Source: CAWIVH01 sp963839475 (GTDB taxonomy: Bacteria > Acidobacteriota > UBA6911). From it: DNA of 64,000 bases. Below the pieces are notes generated by a model that ran no database searches, had not been told where the DNA came from, and saw only the letters and a program-made list of their open reading frames with translations. The stretch is taken from the NCBI GenBank assembly GCA_963839475.1, contig CAWIVH010000006.1:124001-188000 (forward strand), in the 5' to 3' direction. Positions 54,115 through 62,684 of this stretch are shown here, piece after piece. Position numbers and translations under genes: made by a program. Each line of letters opens with the position of its first letter. Position 1 is the stretch's first letter.

Positions 54115-55954
54115 CGAGTGCAGCCGCCTTCTTCGCTTTTTTCCATACATCGATCCGCGCCAGACCGTACTGGTAGCCCGTGTCGACGATTTGGTGAATC
54201 GCTTTCCAGTCGAACATTCCATGTTTGTCGATGGGCGGTCGCAGATAGAGGTCGGCCTGCTGGGCGACCATTTTGCTGTTGTGCATGCTTCCGATCATGA
54301 TGGTCCGCATCATGATGGCCAGAATGTTCGGCGCGTCGATGACGCCTGCCAGGGGATTCACCCGACTCCACAGGATTTGCCAGGGGGATGGAGGCTTGAT
54401 GATCGCCGGATCGATCGAGAGATCCTTCTGGGCGCTCACATCCACAACTATCACGCTCCCGCCGCAAATCTTCCCCATAACATCGCCGGGAAGATTATTC
54501 AAAACGCCGCCGTCAACAATGAGATCCCCGTGATCGAATACGGGTATCGCCACCCCGGGAATCGCCAGGCTGGAGCGGACCGCCCGCAGAAGAGGGCCTT
54601 CTGTATGAACATTCATCGAAGCCTGTGTGAGGTTAGCCGATACACAGAAGAATTTAAGCCAGAGATCCTCGATCCGGGCATCGCCGAACATCATGGAAAG
54701 CATACGATCCAGCTTCTTGCATGAGAGCACGGCCATGATCGGGATCGTCTTATCTTTGAACGGATCAAGGTCTACCCACCCCTTCTTGTTGATTGCGAGC
54801 ATTTCGGGGTAGCGCAATCCGAGGGCGTACTGCGCGGCAATCACGGAACCCATGCTGGTTCCGCCGATGGCATCGACCGGAATCCCGGATTCTTCCAGGG
54901 CCCGGAGAACACCCACATGGGCGAGACCCCGCGCACCGCCGCCGCCAAGCACGACTCCAACCGCTTCACCGGTTAGAAGACGGGCAAGGCGGTCGTAATC
55001 GGCCTGCGCGCCGGACCTGAGATTATGATGCGCCTCATGGTCCGGCACCGCGTCCAACCATTTCTTGGCATCCGAAGCGCGTGCCGCCTGGTCCGGGTGA
55101 ACCAGGATCAGGCTCTTCCGCACTGCGGTTTTGGCGGTGCAAAGCCGCTGGAGTTCCTCGCCGCCTCTGCCGATCTCGGGCCGGGATGCCGCTCTCGCAA
55201 CCAGGAGGATCCGATCCGCCTGCCGGACACAATGGTTTGTCCATGGCGTGAAGGAGGGATCGGCCTCGTAGAGAACATATTTGCAGGCGGATTCACGTGC
55301 GTCCAGCCAGGCGTTTACCTTCGGTCGAATGGCGCCGGTTTCCAGGCCGGCTGCATCCTCGCCGAATTCTCGTTTGAGCAGTTGGCTATTCAGGTGAACG
55401 GTTGTTCCCGACTTGGCAAAACCTGCGGCAAGGCGCGAGGAAAAATCAGAAACCGGTAACCCGGGATCAAGGGAAACAATGGCTATGGTATTGAGTCGTG
55501 TCCTGGGGTATGGCTGTCTCGCCCTTTTCAGCCGGGTCACCAACTGCCTCGCCACCATCATCATGGCTTGCGGATTCGAGTCGATGACGTGCTCGAAAGC
55601 TTCCTTGGAGAAGCGTACCAGTTCCGAATCCCTTATCGCGCGGGCCGTAGCAGAACGCGGCTCACCCGTGAGAACCGCCATCTCCCCCACCACCTCGCCG
55701 CGGGCCACTTCCCCGATGACTTCATCTTCCCCTTTTTCGTTGGTTATGGTGATCAGCAGGCGGCCGTAGATGAGAACATACAGGCAATCGCCCGGCTCAC
55801 CCTGGCGAATCAGGATTTCCCCGCCGGGGACGTGGACCGGCTCGAGCGTCGACTCCACAGCCTTGAGTGTCGCCTCATCGAGGACGCTGAAAATGCCGGT
55901 TGATGCCAGGAGCCCCATGACATCAGCGCTTTCCAGCCTTCCGCCCTTGGACAT
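54107..55954 (-). CDS. Cyclic-nucleotide-binding patatin-like phospholipase (NTE-type)
   Basis: 615-residue protein. A cNMP-binding-fold domain (about 15-130; GGEILIRQGEPGDCLYVLIY, GEVVGEMAVLTGEPRSATAR) is followed by a spacer and then the patatin domain with oxyanion loop GGGGARGLAHVGV, nucleophile serine in GGTSMGSVIAAQ, and catalytic Asp in IVDGGVLNNLP. This is the architecture of bacterial neuropathy-target-esterase homologues, which deacylate phospholipids. AGGAGG precedes ATG 55954. It sits between the fatty-acyl-AMP ligase and the ACP-acyltransferase genes, suggesting a lysophospholipid supply for reacylation. Ligand of the regulatory domain unknown. Confidence 0.93.
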   Translation of the reverse strand: MSKGGRLESADVMGLLASTGIFSVLDEATLKAVESTLEPVHVPGGEILIRQGEPGDCLYVLIYGRLLITITNEKGEDEVIGEVARGEVVGEMAVLTGEPRSATARAIRDSELVRFSKEAFEHVIDSNPQAMMMVARQLVTRLKRARQPYPRTRLNTIAIVSLDPGLPVSDFSSRLAAGFAKSGTTVHLNSQLLKREFGEDAAGLETGAIRPKVNAWLDARESACKYVLYEADPSFTPWTNHCVRQADRILLVARAASRPEIGRGGEELQRLCTAKTAVRKSLILVHPDQAARASDAKKWLDAVPDHEAHHNLRSGAQADYDRLARLLTGEAVGVVLGGGGARGLAHVGVLRALEESGIPVDAIGGTSMGSVIAAQYALGLRYPEMLAINKKGWVDLDPFKDKTIPIMAVLSCKKLDRMLSMMFGDARIEDLWLKFFCVSANLTQASMNVHTEGPLLRAVRSSLAIPGVAIPVFDHGDLIVDGGVLNNLPGDVMGKICGGSVIVVDVSAQKDLSIDPAIIKPPSPWQILWSRVNPLAGVIDAPNILAIMMRTIMIGSMHNSKMVAQQADLYLRPPIDKHGMFDWKAIHQIVDTGYQYGLARIDVWKKAKKAAALDG

Positions 55955-56022
55955 TTGAAAATCCTCCTATGCGTACAACCCGCTCCTGCGAGGCTATGAT
56001 GCCGCCCCTCCTGAAAATGGCT

Positions 56023-57780
56023 TTATTCGCTTAGGAGCGGCAGTTCACCGGCGAGGTAAGCATCGCGGCATGCCCGCCGCTGGACTTTTCCACTGGAAGT
56101 CCTGGGAACACCACCCGATTTGACCAGCACGACCTTGTAGGCTTGCAGATCGTGCTCTTCCGAAACGGCCTGCCGGATCGCCCCAATAATATCCTCGAAG
56201 TCAAGGCCGTCGGAACGATCCACCTCCTGTACCACGACGAGCTTTTCTTCGCCTTTGGCGTCAATCGAAAAAGCCGCGCAGAATCCGGGCCGCTTGAGCG
56301 CCGGATGGCTCTTTTCCGAGGAGGCTTCGATGTCCTGCGGATAGTGGTTCTGTCCGCGGATCAAGATCATGTCCTTGATTCGACCGGTGACGTAAAGTTC
56401 TCCATCCTTCAGGAAACCCAGGTCCCCGGTCCGAAGAAAGGGTCCTTCTCCGCCGGCGAGACGGGCTTTGAAGGCCAAATCTGTTTCTTCGGGCCTGTTC
56501 CAATATCCTTGAGTCACGGTTGAGCCGGACAGCCAGATTTCACCTATCTCATCAGGGAGGCAGGGAACTCCCGTCGATGGGTGAACGATGACCAGTCTGG
56601 TATCGATCATGGAGCGGCCGCAGCCCACCAGCCGGCGTGAATCGGCGGCGTCGAAGCCTGCGGCTGCAACCCGGCCATGCTCCAGGGCTGTCCGGTCGAC
56701 CGCCAGAACCACCGGAGCATCGCCCGCCCTTACGGCGGTCACTTTCAGAGTTGCTTCGGCCAGGCCATAGCCCGGACAAAAAGATTCATAGCGGAATCCG
56801 CAGGCGGCGAAAGCCTGGTCAAAGCGGTCGAGCGTTTCTTTGCGCACCGGTTCGGCTCCATTGACCGCCACTTTCCAGCTGCTCAGGTCCAGGCCGGCCT
56901 TTTCCTCCGGCTTGATTCGCTGCACGCAAAAATCGTAGGCGAAATTGGGCGCGACGGTGTGGGTTGCCTTGAAATTGGAAATAGCCTGCAGCCAGCGTGC
57001 GGGCCTTTGGAGAAACGAAAGCGGTGACATGAAATAGCCGGGGATGCCCTTGAAGAGGGGTTCGAGAACGCCGTAGATGAGCCCCATATCGTGGAAAAAC
57101 GGCAACCAGGACACCAGCACGCTTCCGGCGGCATGATTCCAACCGAGATCCATATCCAGCAGGTTCCGCATCAGGTTCCTATGGCTGACCATCACGCCTT
57201 TGGGGGCGGCCGTGGAGCCGGAGGTGTACTGGAGGTAAGCAATCGACCCCGCGGTCCGCATGGCATCGTTTTCCCGCCATTCCTCCGCAAGTCTATCCTC
57301 GTCCTCCGGGCTTGCCATCCATTCATCCGTGGCGACGGCCGGGATGCTTTCGAAATGTCCCTCGCGGGAATATTTTTCAGCAATCTTAGTCTTGACCTCG
57401 GAAGAGCAGAGCGCCAGCGCGGGAAAAGCGTCAGCGGCAATGGACAGGATGCGGTTCAGACTCTGGTTGGGCCGCGGCGGATAAACCGGGACAGCGATGA
57501 TACCGGCATAAAGGCAACCCAGAAACGCCGAGGCATAATCCAGGCCTTGGGGGTAAAGCAGCAATGCCCGGGCACCGGGTTCAGCCATCGCCTGCAGCTT
57601 TGCGGCGATAGCCCGGGCCCGAAGATCCAGGGAGCGATAGGTAAAATGCCCAAGTTCTTCAAACCCGTCGCGGAGAAACGTCAGGGCCCGATCGCCGGGC
57701 TGGCGACTGGAGCGCCATCGGAGTATCTCCACCAGGGTCGCAGGCTCCCGTGTTGAATCCGCCAACTCCGTTGAGTTCAT
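56023..57780 (-). CDS. Fatty-acyl-AMP ligase (FAAL)
   Basis: 585-residue adenylating enzyme that activates fatty acids as acyl-AMP for transfer to an acyl carrier protein. Signatures: LQYTSGSTAAPKGVMVSHRN (P-loop A3), FHDMGLIYGVLEPLFKGIPG, GLAEATLKVT, TGRIKDMILIRGQNHYPQDI, and C-terminal Lys in RTSSGKVQRRACR. The DMGLI and YPQDI segments are typical of FAALs rather than CoA ligases. ATG 57780 is preferred over 57804 because GGTGGAAG lies 10 bases upstream. It follows the LCAT-like gene by about 33 bases. The ACP partner is probably the fused domain two genes downstream (inference). Confidence 0.93.
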   Translation of the reverse strand: MNSTELADSTREPATLVEILRWRSSRQPGDRALTFLRDGFEELGHFTYRSLDLRARAIAAKLQAMAEPGARALLLYPQGLDYASAFLGCLYAGIIAVPVYPPRPNQSLNRILSIAADAFPALALCSSEVKTKIAEKYSREGHFESIPAVATDEWMASPEDEDRLAEEWRENDAMRTAGSIAYLQYTSGSTAAPKGVMVSHRNLMRNLLDMDLGWNHAAGSVLVSWLPFFHDMGLIYGVLEPLFKGIPGYFMSPLSFLQRPARWLQAISNFKATHTVAPNFAYDFCVQRIKPEEKAGLDLSSWKVAVNGAEPVRKETLDRFDQAFAACGFRYESFCPGYGLAEATLKVTAVRAGDAPVVLAVDRTALEHGRVAAAGFDAADSRRLVGCGRSMIDTRLVIVHPSTGVPCLPDEIGEIWLSGSTVTQGYWNRPEETDLAFKARLAGGEGPFLRTGDLGFLKDGELYVTGRIKDMILIRGQNHYPQDIEASSEKSHPALKRPGFCAAFSIDAKGEEKLVVVQEVDRSDGLDFEDIIGAIRQAVSEEHDLQAYKVVLVKSGGVPRTSSGKVQRRACRDAYLAGELPLLSE

Positions 57781-57813
57781 GCGTTGTTCGCTTCCACCAG
57801 GCATGGATTGGGA

Positions 57814-59208
57814 TCAAGATCGACGGCAGATATTCAACAGAAGGTTGGTTAGAACCGGGTCGGCATTGAACAATTCCCGATGGCTGCGCGAATCGCTGGT
57901 CAAAATATAGCTTCCGGATGGAACGTCGCCTGAATCTGAAATGACCGCAGCGTGGCCCGTGTGCTTCAGGATATCACCAAAAGTCACATGCTCGTCCCCG
58001 GCGGCGGTCACGGCCGGTATGAGAGCGGGAGCCTTTCTGCGAATTTCCTTTTCCGTGGCAAGCAGGCGGTAAGCTCCTCCGACGGAGCAAAGCACCATTT
58101 TGAAAAGCGTCGGCCGGTTGTGGGTCGTGTAGGTAACCGTTCGAACATCGGCATCGCGAAGATGGGGCTGGTTCATGGCATCGCCCAGCTTTCGCGCGCG
58201 GCGCAGGGCTTTTTTGAGAAAGATCTCCACGGCGGCATTCATTTTGTCAGCCGTCATCAAGGGGTTGGCTTCCCGGGCGCGTGCGAAAAGCGATTCAAAC
58301 GATTCCGGCCGGTAAGGCCCCCAGCGGAGCATCTTCAAGGTATCGGCATCCATCAGATCGAGGGGCAGGTTTCGTCCTGCCTCATCCACCAGGAGGTTCC
58401 GGTTGTAGCGAATCAACTGGTACGCGGCCGGGGATGCCGAGACATGATGGGGCGCCACAGCTCGCAAGAGAGAAACCCCGGGAGTGTAGCCGTATTGCAG
58501 ACTTTGAAAGGCACGCAGGGTGCCTCCGAAGGGTGGTGCAACGGCAAAATAAGTGCTGATATTCGCGGCGCCGGGCCGCGGTTGCTCGGGTGTGTCTGCA
58601 AGGATATCGGCATCGCCGTAGCGGATGTAATAGCGGCTTATGATGCAGCCCCAGGAATGCCCGACGAGATGCACTTTCTCCACACCCAGGGATTCCCGCA
58701 GGGTTTCAATGGCACCCGCGACCGCCTTGGCGGCAGCAACGATATCGCAGCGCCAGTCGTATTGCAGAGCGTATATTCCATTTCTGGCAGTCGGATTCTC
58801 CAGGCTGCCCATCTGGTATCCCGAGCAGAGAAGGCTCTGCCGAAAATCCTCATACACGGGCAAATCGATCAGTCCGGGCGCAACGGTGAATTTCCAGACG
58901 GTTTTGCCCGGCCGGAGCCTGTTCTCCTTTCCGGGCAATATGGAAAGGTCGAGATCGTCATATTTGCGCCGGTAAAAAAAAGAGCCGCGATAGTCCCCCC
59001 AAACCGGGAAATTGCTGTGCACGGGATCTACCATGGATGTTCCCAGTATTCCGGGAACCAGCAGGATGGGAACAGGCTCCTGCCGTCGTTTCGAGATGCT
59101 GTTGACGGCGCGCCGCTTGGCACGGCTTGGGATAGTGAGCTGATTGAGAACCGAGAGCACGGCAAGCACCGAAGATGCCCGAGCCGCGAGACCGTATCGC
59201 TTCAACAC
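57814..59208 (-). CDS. LCAT/PDAT-like alpha/beta hydrolase
   Basis: 464-residue member of the lecithin:cholesterol acyltransferase family. An N-terminal stretch of about 45 residues precedes the hydrolase core, PILLVPGILGTSMVDP, with the oxyanion region, then HLVGHSWGCIISRYY (nucleophile serine) and TYFAVAPPFGGTLRAFQSL. The His of the triad is probably in ILKHTGHAAVISD. GTG 59208, five bases after AAGGGGG, is the start. First gene of the lipid operon. Family members hydrolyse or transfer acyl chains from phospholipids. A phospholipase or acyltransferase role is inferred; substrate unknown. Confidence 0.86.
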   Translation of the reverse strand: MLKRYGLAARASSVLAVLSVLNQLTIPSRAKRRAVNSISKRRQEPVPILLVPGILGTSMVDPVHSNFPVWGDYRGSFFYRRKYDDLDLSILPGKENRLRPGKTVWKFTVAPGLIDLPVYEDFRQSLLCSGYQMGSLENPTARNGIYALQYDWRCDIVAAAKAVAGAIETLRESLGVEKVHLVGHSWGCIISRYYIRYGDADILADTPEQPRPGAANISTYFAVAPPFGGTLRAFQSLQYGYTPGVSLLRAVAPHHVSASPAAYQLIRYNRNLLVDEAGRNLPLDLMDADTLKMLRWGPYRPESFESLFARAREANPLMTADKMNAAVEIFLKKALRRARKLGDAMNQPHLRDADVRTVTYTTHNRPTLFKMVLCSVGGAYRLLATEKEIRRKAPALIPAVTAAGDEHVTFGDILKHTGHAAVISDSGDVPSGSYILTSDSRSHRELFNADPVLTNLLLNICRRS

Positions 59209-59930
59209 TCAACCCCCTTGGATGCCCGATCGACGGAACCGTCGACGTATACCCCGCCAATAATGAATTCGTATGGATGAATCGCGACTTACCCGTTTCC
59301 GGCAATGTGGACTGCATCCAGACCGCACCCTGCCTGGCGTGCTAGCATCCTGCCTCAGCCTACCGTATCAAGTCAACCCGAACCGTCAAATCGTGTATTT
59401 CCTGATTCATGCGGGTTTCAGATTGCGGGGATTAGAACTTTGATAACAAGGAGAAGCATCTGGAGGCAGGCACTCGTATTCGCGTTCGTGGCGTTGATGT
59501 TGATAAGGGAGCGGCATAAGTCATGGCATGAGTGAAGGGAATTCCAAAAAAAGCAGTGCCGGGGCGCAGCCGCACATCAAGGCCGCTGCACGGCTCCCAA
59601 CTTGGGAGAACAACAACCATGATTAAAAAAAGATTAAGACCCGTCGAGCTATTTTTCTGTAATAAAGGGGCCGCAACTTGCGCCCGTTTCGAAATGCGTT
59701 ACTCTCTAATTGTTAAATGTTGCTAATAAATGCTTTGTTAGGTTCCGCTGTGGAAAAAATGATGTAGAATGGGCCCGCCTGTCAGCCCAAGGATCCCTCC
59801 CGGTTCCCTGATCCTGGGCAATGAATTCACAATTATTTGAATTCAATTGATGGAAATATATCAAAAGTTTAGAATGGTATAGGGCGATTGCCTGGATTGA
59901 ATCCATTCAATCAAGAGCAAGGAGTGTGCC
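59209..59930. other. Long divergent intergenic region, lipid operon / PilZ gene
   Basis: 722 bases holding promoters for both directions. A 15-base palindrome, CTCCCAACTTGGGAG (59594-59608), lies 10 bases before a possible 35-codon reading frame at 59619-59726 that I do not consider a supported gene. An AT-rich tract at 59825-59880 precedes the PilZ gene. No riboswitch consensus was recognised. Confidence 0.5.
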
Positions 59931-60596
59931 ATGAATGGACGTCGCAACGTCAGGGCAAATCTGCGGGAAAGCGTCCGGCTTAGAGGTACGGATAGGTGGG
60001 GCAATCCTTTCGAGATAGACGGAAAAAGCCTGGATTTTAGCCGCAAGGGACTGGGTCTATCCATCGACAAGGACATCGTGGCGCCGGGTACAGTAGTGTC
60101 CGTGGACCTTCCTAATAAACTCAAATCCAGCGCCGTGGTGCAGTGGATCAGGCGGAATGGGGAGGAGGGGCAGGTACGCCTGGGAGTTCTGTTGACCCAG
60201 CCCCAAACTACATTGCGTTTCCGGCTGGTGGCTTTTGGCTTGCTGGCCATTGCTCTGCTGAGCCAGATCTCATTCGCCCGGAACCGCAACTTTACCCGCT
60301 CAACCGGTGAATCCCGGTGTACGGTCAGCCTTAATCACCTGAAAAGCACCATCGAAAACAACGTGGGGCGATTTGCCGTCATTTCGGAAAATGAAAAAGC
60401 TTTTATCCACCTTCAGCATCAGCAGATGTCGTGCGAGCAGTACACCAGGGACTTCGAGAAATCCGGCTTTTTCGGTGATGAACGGAAGCGAAGCGCCGCG
60501 GAACAATGGCATTGGATGATATATCATGCCAAGGACGACGCGGTAAGGGCCGGTGCCATCCAGAATGCAGAGGCGACCCTCCAGGGAACTCATTAG
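59931..60596 (+). CDS. PilZ-domain protein with C-terminal membrane helix
   Basis: 221 residues. The PilZ domain, which binds cyclic di-GMP, occupies about 1-95: RRNVRANLRESVRLRG supplies the arginine motif and LDFSRKGLGLSID the D-x-S-x-x-G motif. A hydrophobic helix (RLVAFGLLAIALLSQISF, about 97-115) and a soluble C-terminal region of about 100 residues follow. GCAAGGAG precedes ATG 59931. The last 148 bases of the gene lie in the first copy of a 384-bp direct repeat. A c-di-GMP effector role is inference from the motif. Confidence 0.85.
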   Translation: MNGRRNVRANLRESVRLRGTDRWGNPFEIDGKSLDFSRKGLGLSIDKDIVAPGTVVSVDLPNKLKSSAVVQWIRRNGEEGQVRLGVLLTQPQTTLRFRLVAFGLLAIALLSQISFARNRNFTRSTGESRCTVSLNHLKSTIENNVGRFAVISENEKAFIHLQHQQMSCEQYTRDFEKSGFFGDERKRSAAEQWHWMIYHAKDDAVRAGAIQNAEATLQGTH

Positions 60597-60832
60597 GAAT
60601 TGGGAGGGCCGTTTTTCCCGCGCTTGAGGTGCAACGCGGATGGATGCAAGGTCTGATGAACTCTCCTCGATGGTGATTTCAACTTCTTATTGTCAATACA
60701 GGCCACCCCGCATTGCATACCACATCATAGGGGATCGACCAGGGAAGGTGCGCGACCATTTTGACGTGGGTCTGGCGCTGTAATCCCATAATAATCGCCC
60801 CGGCGCCAATTTTGTTGGCTGTCCGCAATATC
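60449..60832. repeat. 384-bp direct repeat, copy 1
   Basis: Matches 62685-63068 at a constant offset of 2236 bases without gaps; I count about seven mismatches by eye. It spans the 3' end of the PilZ gene and a minus-strand fragment of the universal stress protein gene. Flanking sequence differs on both sides, so the boundaries are sharp. Confidence 0.9.
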
Positions 60833-60835
60833 AAC
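60679..60835 (-). pseudogene. Universal stress protein 3' fragment in repeat copy 1
   Basis: Encodes only the last 47 or so residues of the 62915-63853 protein (TANKIGAGAIIMGLQRQTHV ... PVLTIRS) and then joins unrelated sequence at 60833. The rest of the USP gene is absent here. A product of the repeat formation. Confidence 0.85.
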
Positions 60836-61254
60836 GTTTTGTGCACTGCTGTTGTAGAAAAACCGGGGCGCCGCGCCGCGCATTCGGCTCGACGTCTGCG
60901 GCAGCAGCCAAACGTGACCTGATGAGCCATGCAATAATGGTCGGCACGAGTACACCTCCATTTCTGTAGATTCTCGCTTAAATCGTAATTATATTATGCC
61001 ATATAATATTTAAATATAAAGGTTTATTACAATTATGAAATATGATATCAAATTCATTTGACAATTGATTTAACCAGGTGCACCATTCCCATATCTGCGA
61101 TGTCAGGATCCTCCTGCCCCATAGGCTCTGATCGAGAGCATCACACTTCACGGAGCAGCATGACCCTCTCATCTTGGATACGGAGGCCTCCTCTGCTTGG
61201 AGCAGGGATAAACGTTGGTCCCCGTGGATCTGTCTTCGAGAGAAAGAAGGGTGT
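60833..61254. other. AT-rich upstream region of the small secreted protein
   Basis: About 420 bases; 60975-61060 is markedly AT-rich compared with the rest of the window, with runs such as TATTATGCCATATAATATTT. It probably holds the promoter of the following gene. No coding region recognised apart from the repeat-joined remnant at its left edge. Confidence 0.5.
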
Positions 61255-61698
61255 ATGAACAAAAGCATTGTATCAAGTGTTTTAGCCTTGAGTTTGGTCG
61301 TCGTCCTTTCGGTGGTATCCGCTCCTGCCCAGTTTGCGCGGAGGATGACTGTGACGATCCCTTTTGCATTCGAGATCGGAGAGTCGTCCTTTCCTTCGGG
61401 TGAATACGCGATGACGGATACCCAGAACGCGGGCCTCTGGCTGATTCGGAACCCGCAGGTCGGGAAAGGAGAGTTTTTTTCAACCGTTGCGGTACGGTCG
61501 TCCGGTAAATTTGGAAATGCGAGCATCTCGTTCCGCCGCTACGCTGACAAATATTTCCTTGCAGAGGTGTTTGATGGCATTGACAGTGATTCCCGCAAGC
61601 TGCCGGTATCGCGGCATGAGAAAGATTTTCTCGGCGCAGCCAGCCAGACCGCTCAAGGCTCTCCACAGCCTGATTTAATTGTTCTCGAAGCGCACTGA
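61255..61698 (+). CDS. Small secreted protein of Acidobacteriota type
   Basis: 147 residues with a signal peptide (SIVSSVLALSLVVVLSVVSA). The mature part begins RRMTVTIPFAFEIGESSFPS, then GEYAMTDTQNAGLWLIRNPQ, a pattern (PFAFEIG ... PSGEY) common in small acidobacterial exported proteins of unknown role. Strand-rich middle region, basic C-terminal half ending LIVLEAH. AAGAAGG precedes ATG 61255. It lies in the 2.2-kb unit bounded by the 384-bp repeats and is separated from the preceding gene by an AT-rich region. Confidence 0.8.
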   Translation: MNKSIVSSVLALSLVVVLSVVSAPAQFARRMTVTIPFAFEIGESSFPSGEYAMTDTQNAGLWLIRNPQVGKGEFFSTVAVRSSGKFGNASISFRRYADKYFLAEVFDGIDSDSRKLPVSRHEKDFLGAASQTAQGSPQPDLIVLEAH

Positions 61699-61790
61699 AT
61701 GGTTCACATGATACGGCAAGCTCGCCCATCATGTTGGCAAAAATGCGGGCCTGGGCAACCTCGAATGGGCGATCGTAAAGGAATTACGAA

Positions 61791-62003
61791 TTGACTATTC
61801 AAGGGACCACCATGGCCGTCCTTTGCATCGTCATAGAAATCAAGGGCGCCACCCGATGGGATAGAAGGGATCTCGCCGGGCTTAATGCCTTTTTAGCGGC
61901 CACAAAGAAGTGTACAGCCGGAATCTTAGCCTGCAATGCCCTTTCACCGGTCAGGCTTGAGGATAAACTATGGGCGGTTGAAATTGCTTTCCTTTTTTCA
62001 TAG
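61791..62003 (+). pseudogene. C-terminal fragment of a DUF4143-type AAA ATPase
   Basis: About 64 residues reading VIEIKGATRWDRRDLAGLNA, FLAATKKCTAGILACNALSP, RLEDKLWAVEIAFLFS. This matches the end of ATPases with a C-terminal PD-(D/E)XK-like DUF4143 domain, where E-x-K belongs to the nuclease-like fold. The ATPase core is missing, so only a remnant survives. Such ATPases are frequent in mobile and accessory loci. Confidence 0.65.
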
Positions 62004-62074
62004 TTACCTCGATCGCTAATGTTCCTCAAAATCCGGTGGAACCGGCCCGCAGCGTGCCGCCGGAAGGGTCATTC

Positions 62075-62503
62075 TTAGAAAGGACTTCGGCTTAGGACTT
62101 GGGGAACTCGTTTGAAGTCGCTATCCAGTGTGAGGATTTCGCGCACTCCGTGTTCCAGGGCGAGGGCAACCAGATGTGCGTCATGGATCAGGTTGCCCTC
62201 AACCTTGGATTCCCGCAAAACCTGCTTCAGGATCGCCTCGTGCGAGGGGGTCTCCGCAAGTAACCGAACGGTCGGCGGCCACAAGAAGGCCTCAAGCGCA
62301 TCAAGGGCTTCCTCCACCGTCGATGGTGGATCAAGCAAGCGATTGTGTGTTACCACCTTGGGGAATTCATAGGGGCTAGGCCAGAAAAGCCCGTATGGCC
62401 TCCTGCCTTCACTCAGATTACGAACCAGATTGATCGCGGGCTCGTGGTACGCCGGTCCTTCCCGGTGCGCGCAGACAAGTATGTTGGTGTCGAGCGCGAT
62501 CAT
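62075..62503 (-). CDS. vapC: VapC-type PIN-domain ribonuclease toxin
   Basis: 142-residue PIN-domain protein. Acidic metal-binding residues are in place: Asp5 in MIALDTNILV, Glu46 in PSPYEF, Asp108 in IHDAHLVALALEHG and Asp127/Asp129 in ILTLDSDF. VapC toxins cleave tRNA or rRNA when freed from antitoxin VapB. ATG 62503 begins 4 bases after the stop of the truncated antitoxin gene, without a strong ribosome-binding site of its own, so its translation was probably coupled to the antitoxin. The catalytic set looks intact. Confidence 0.9.
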   Translation of the reverse strand: MIALDTNILVCAHREGPAYHEPAINLVRNLSEGRRPYGLFWPSPYEFPKVVTHNRLLDPPSTVEEALDALEAFLWPPTVRLLAETPSHEAILKQVLRESKVEGNLIHDAHLVALALEHGVREILTLDSDFKRVPQVLSRSPF

Positions 62504-62507
62504 CTAT

Positions 62508-62684
62508 TCAGCGTCTGTTCATCAGGTCGAAAAGCCTGTCGCGGTCGTGAAGGTCGACGCCGGGCATGATACGCCCTCTGACCGTCTTCGGTTCGAATAC
62601 GTACCCAGACTCTTTGCAGCCTTCACCGGGTATCAGGCCGATCCTCAAGCCTCCTTTTGCACTTTTCGCCTGCTTCTGAACCTT
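62508..62684 (-). pseudogene. vapB: VapB-type antitoxin, truncated at the repeat boundary
   Basis: Reading frame for the antitoxin C-terminus: LRIGLIPGEGCKESGYVFEP, then GRIMPGVDLHDRDRLFDLMN, ending NRR. The PGVDLxD...LxDLM tail is typical of ribbon-helix-helix VapB antitoxins, whose toxin-wrapping end lies there. The DNA-binding N-terminal part is absent: the frame passes into repeat copy 2 at 62685 and meets a stop without an ATG, GTG or TTG in between. The gene was cut by the duplication. Some toxin-binding residues survive, but expression is doubtful. Confidence 0.7.

Noticed and set aside
59619..59726. 35-codon frame (MIKKRLRPVELFF...) downstream of a short palindrome
   Set aside because: No recognisable family, and the upstream purine-rich site is weak; too short to support as a gene.
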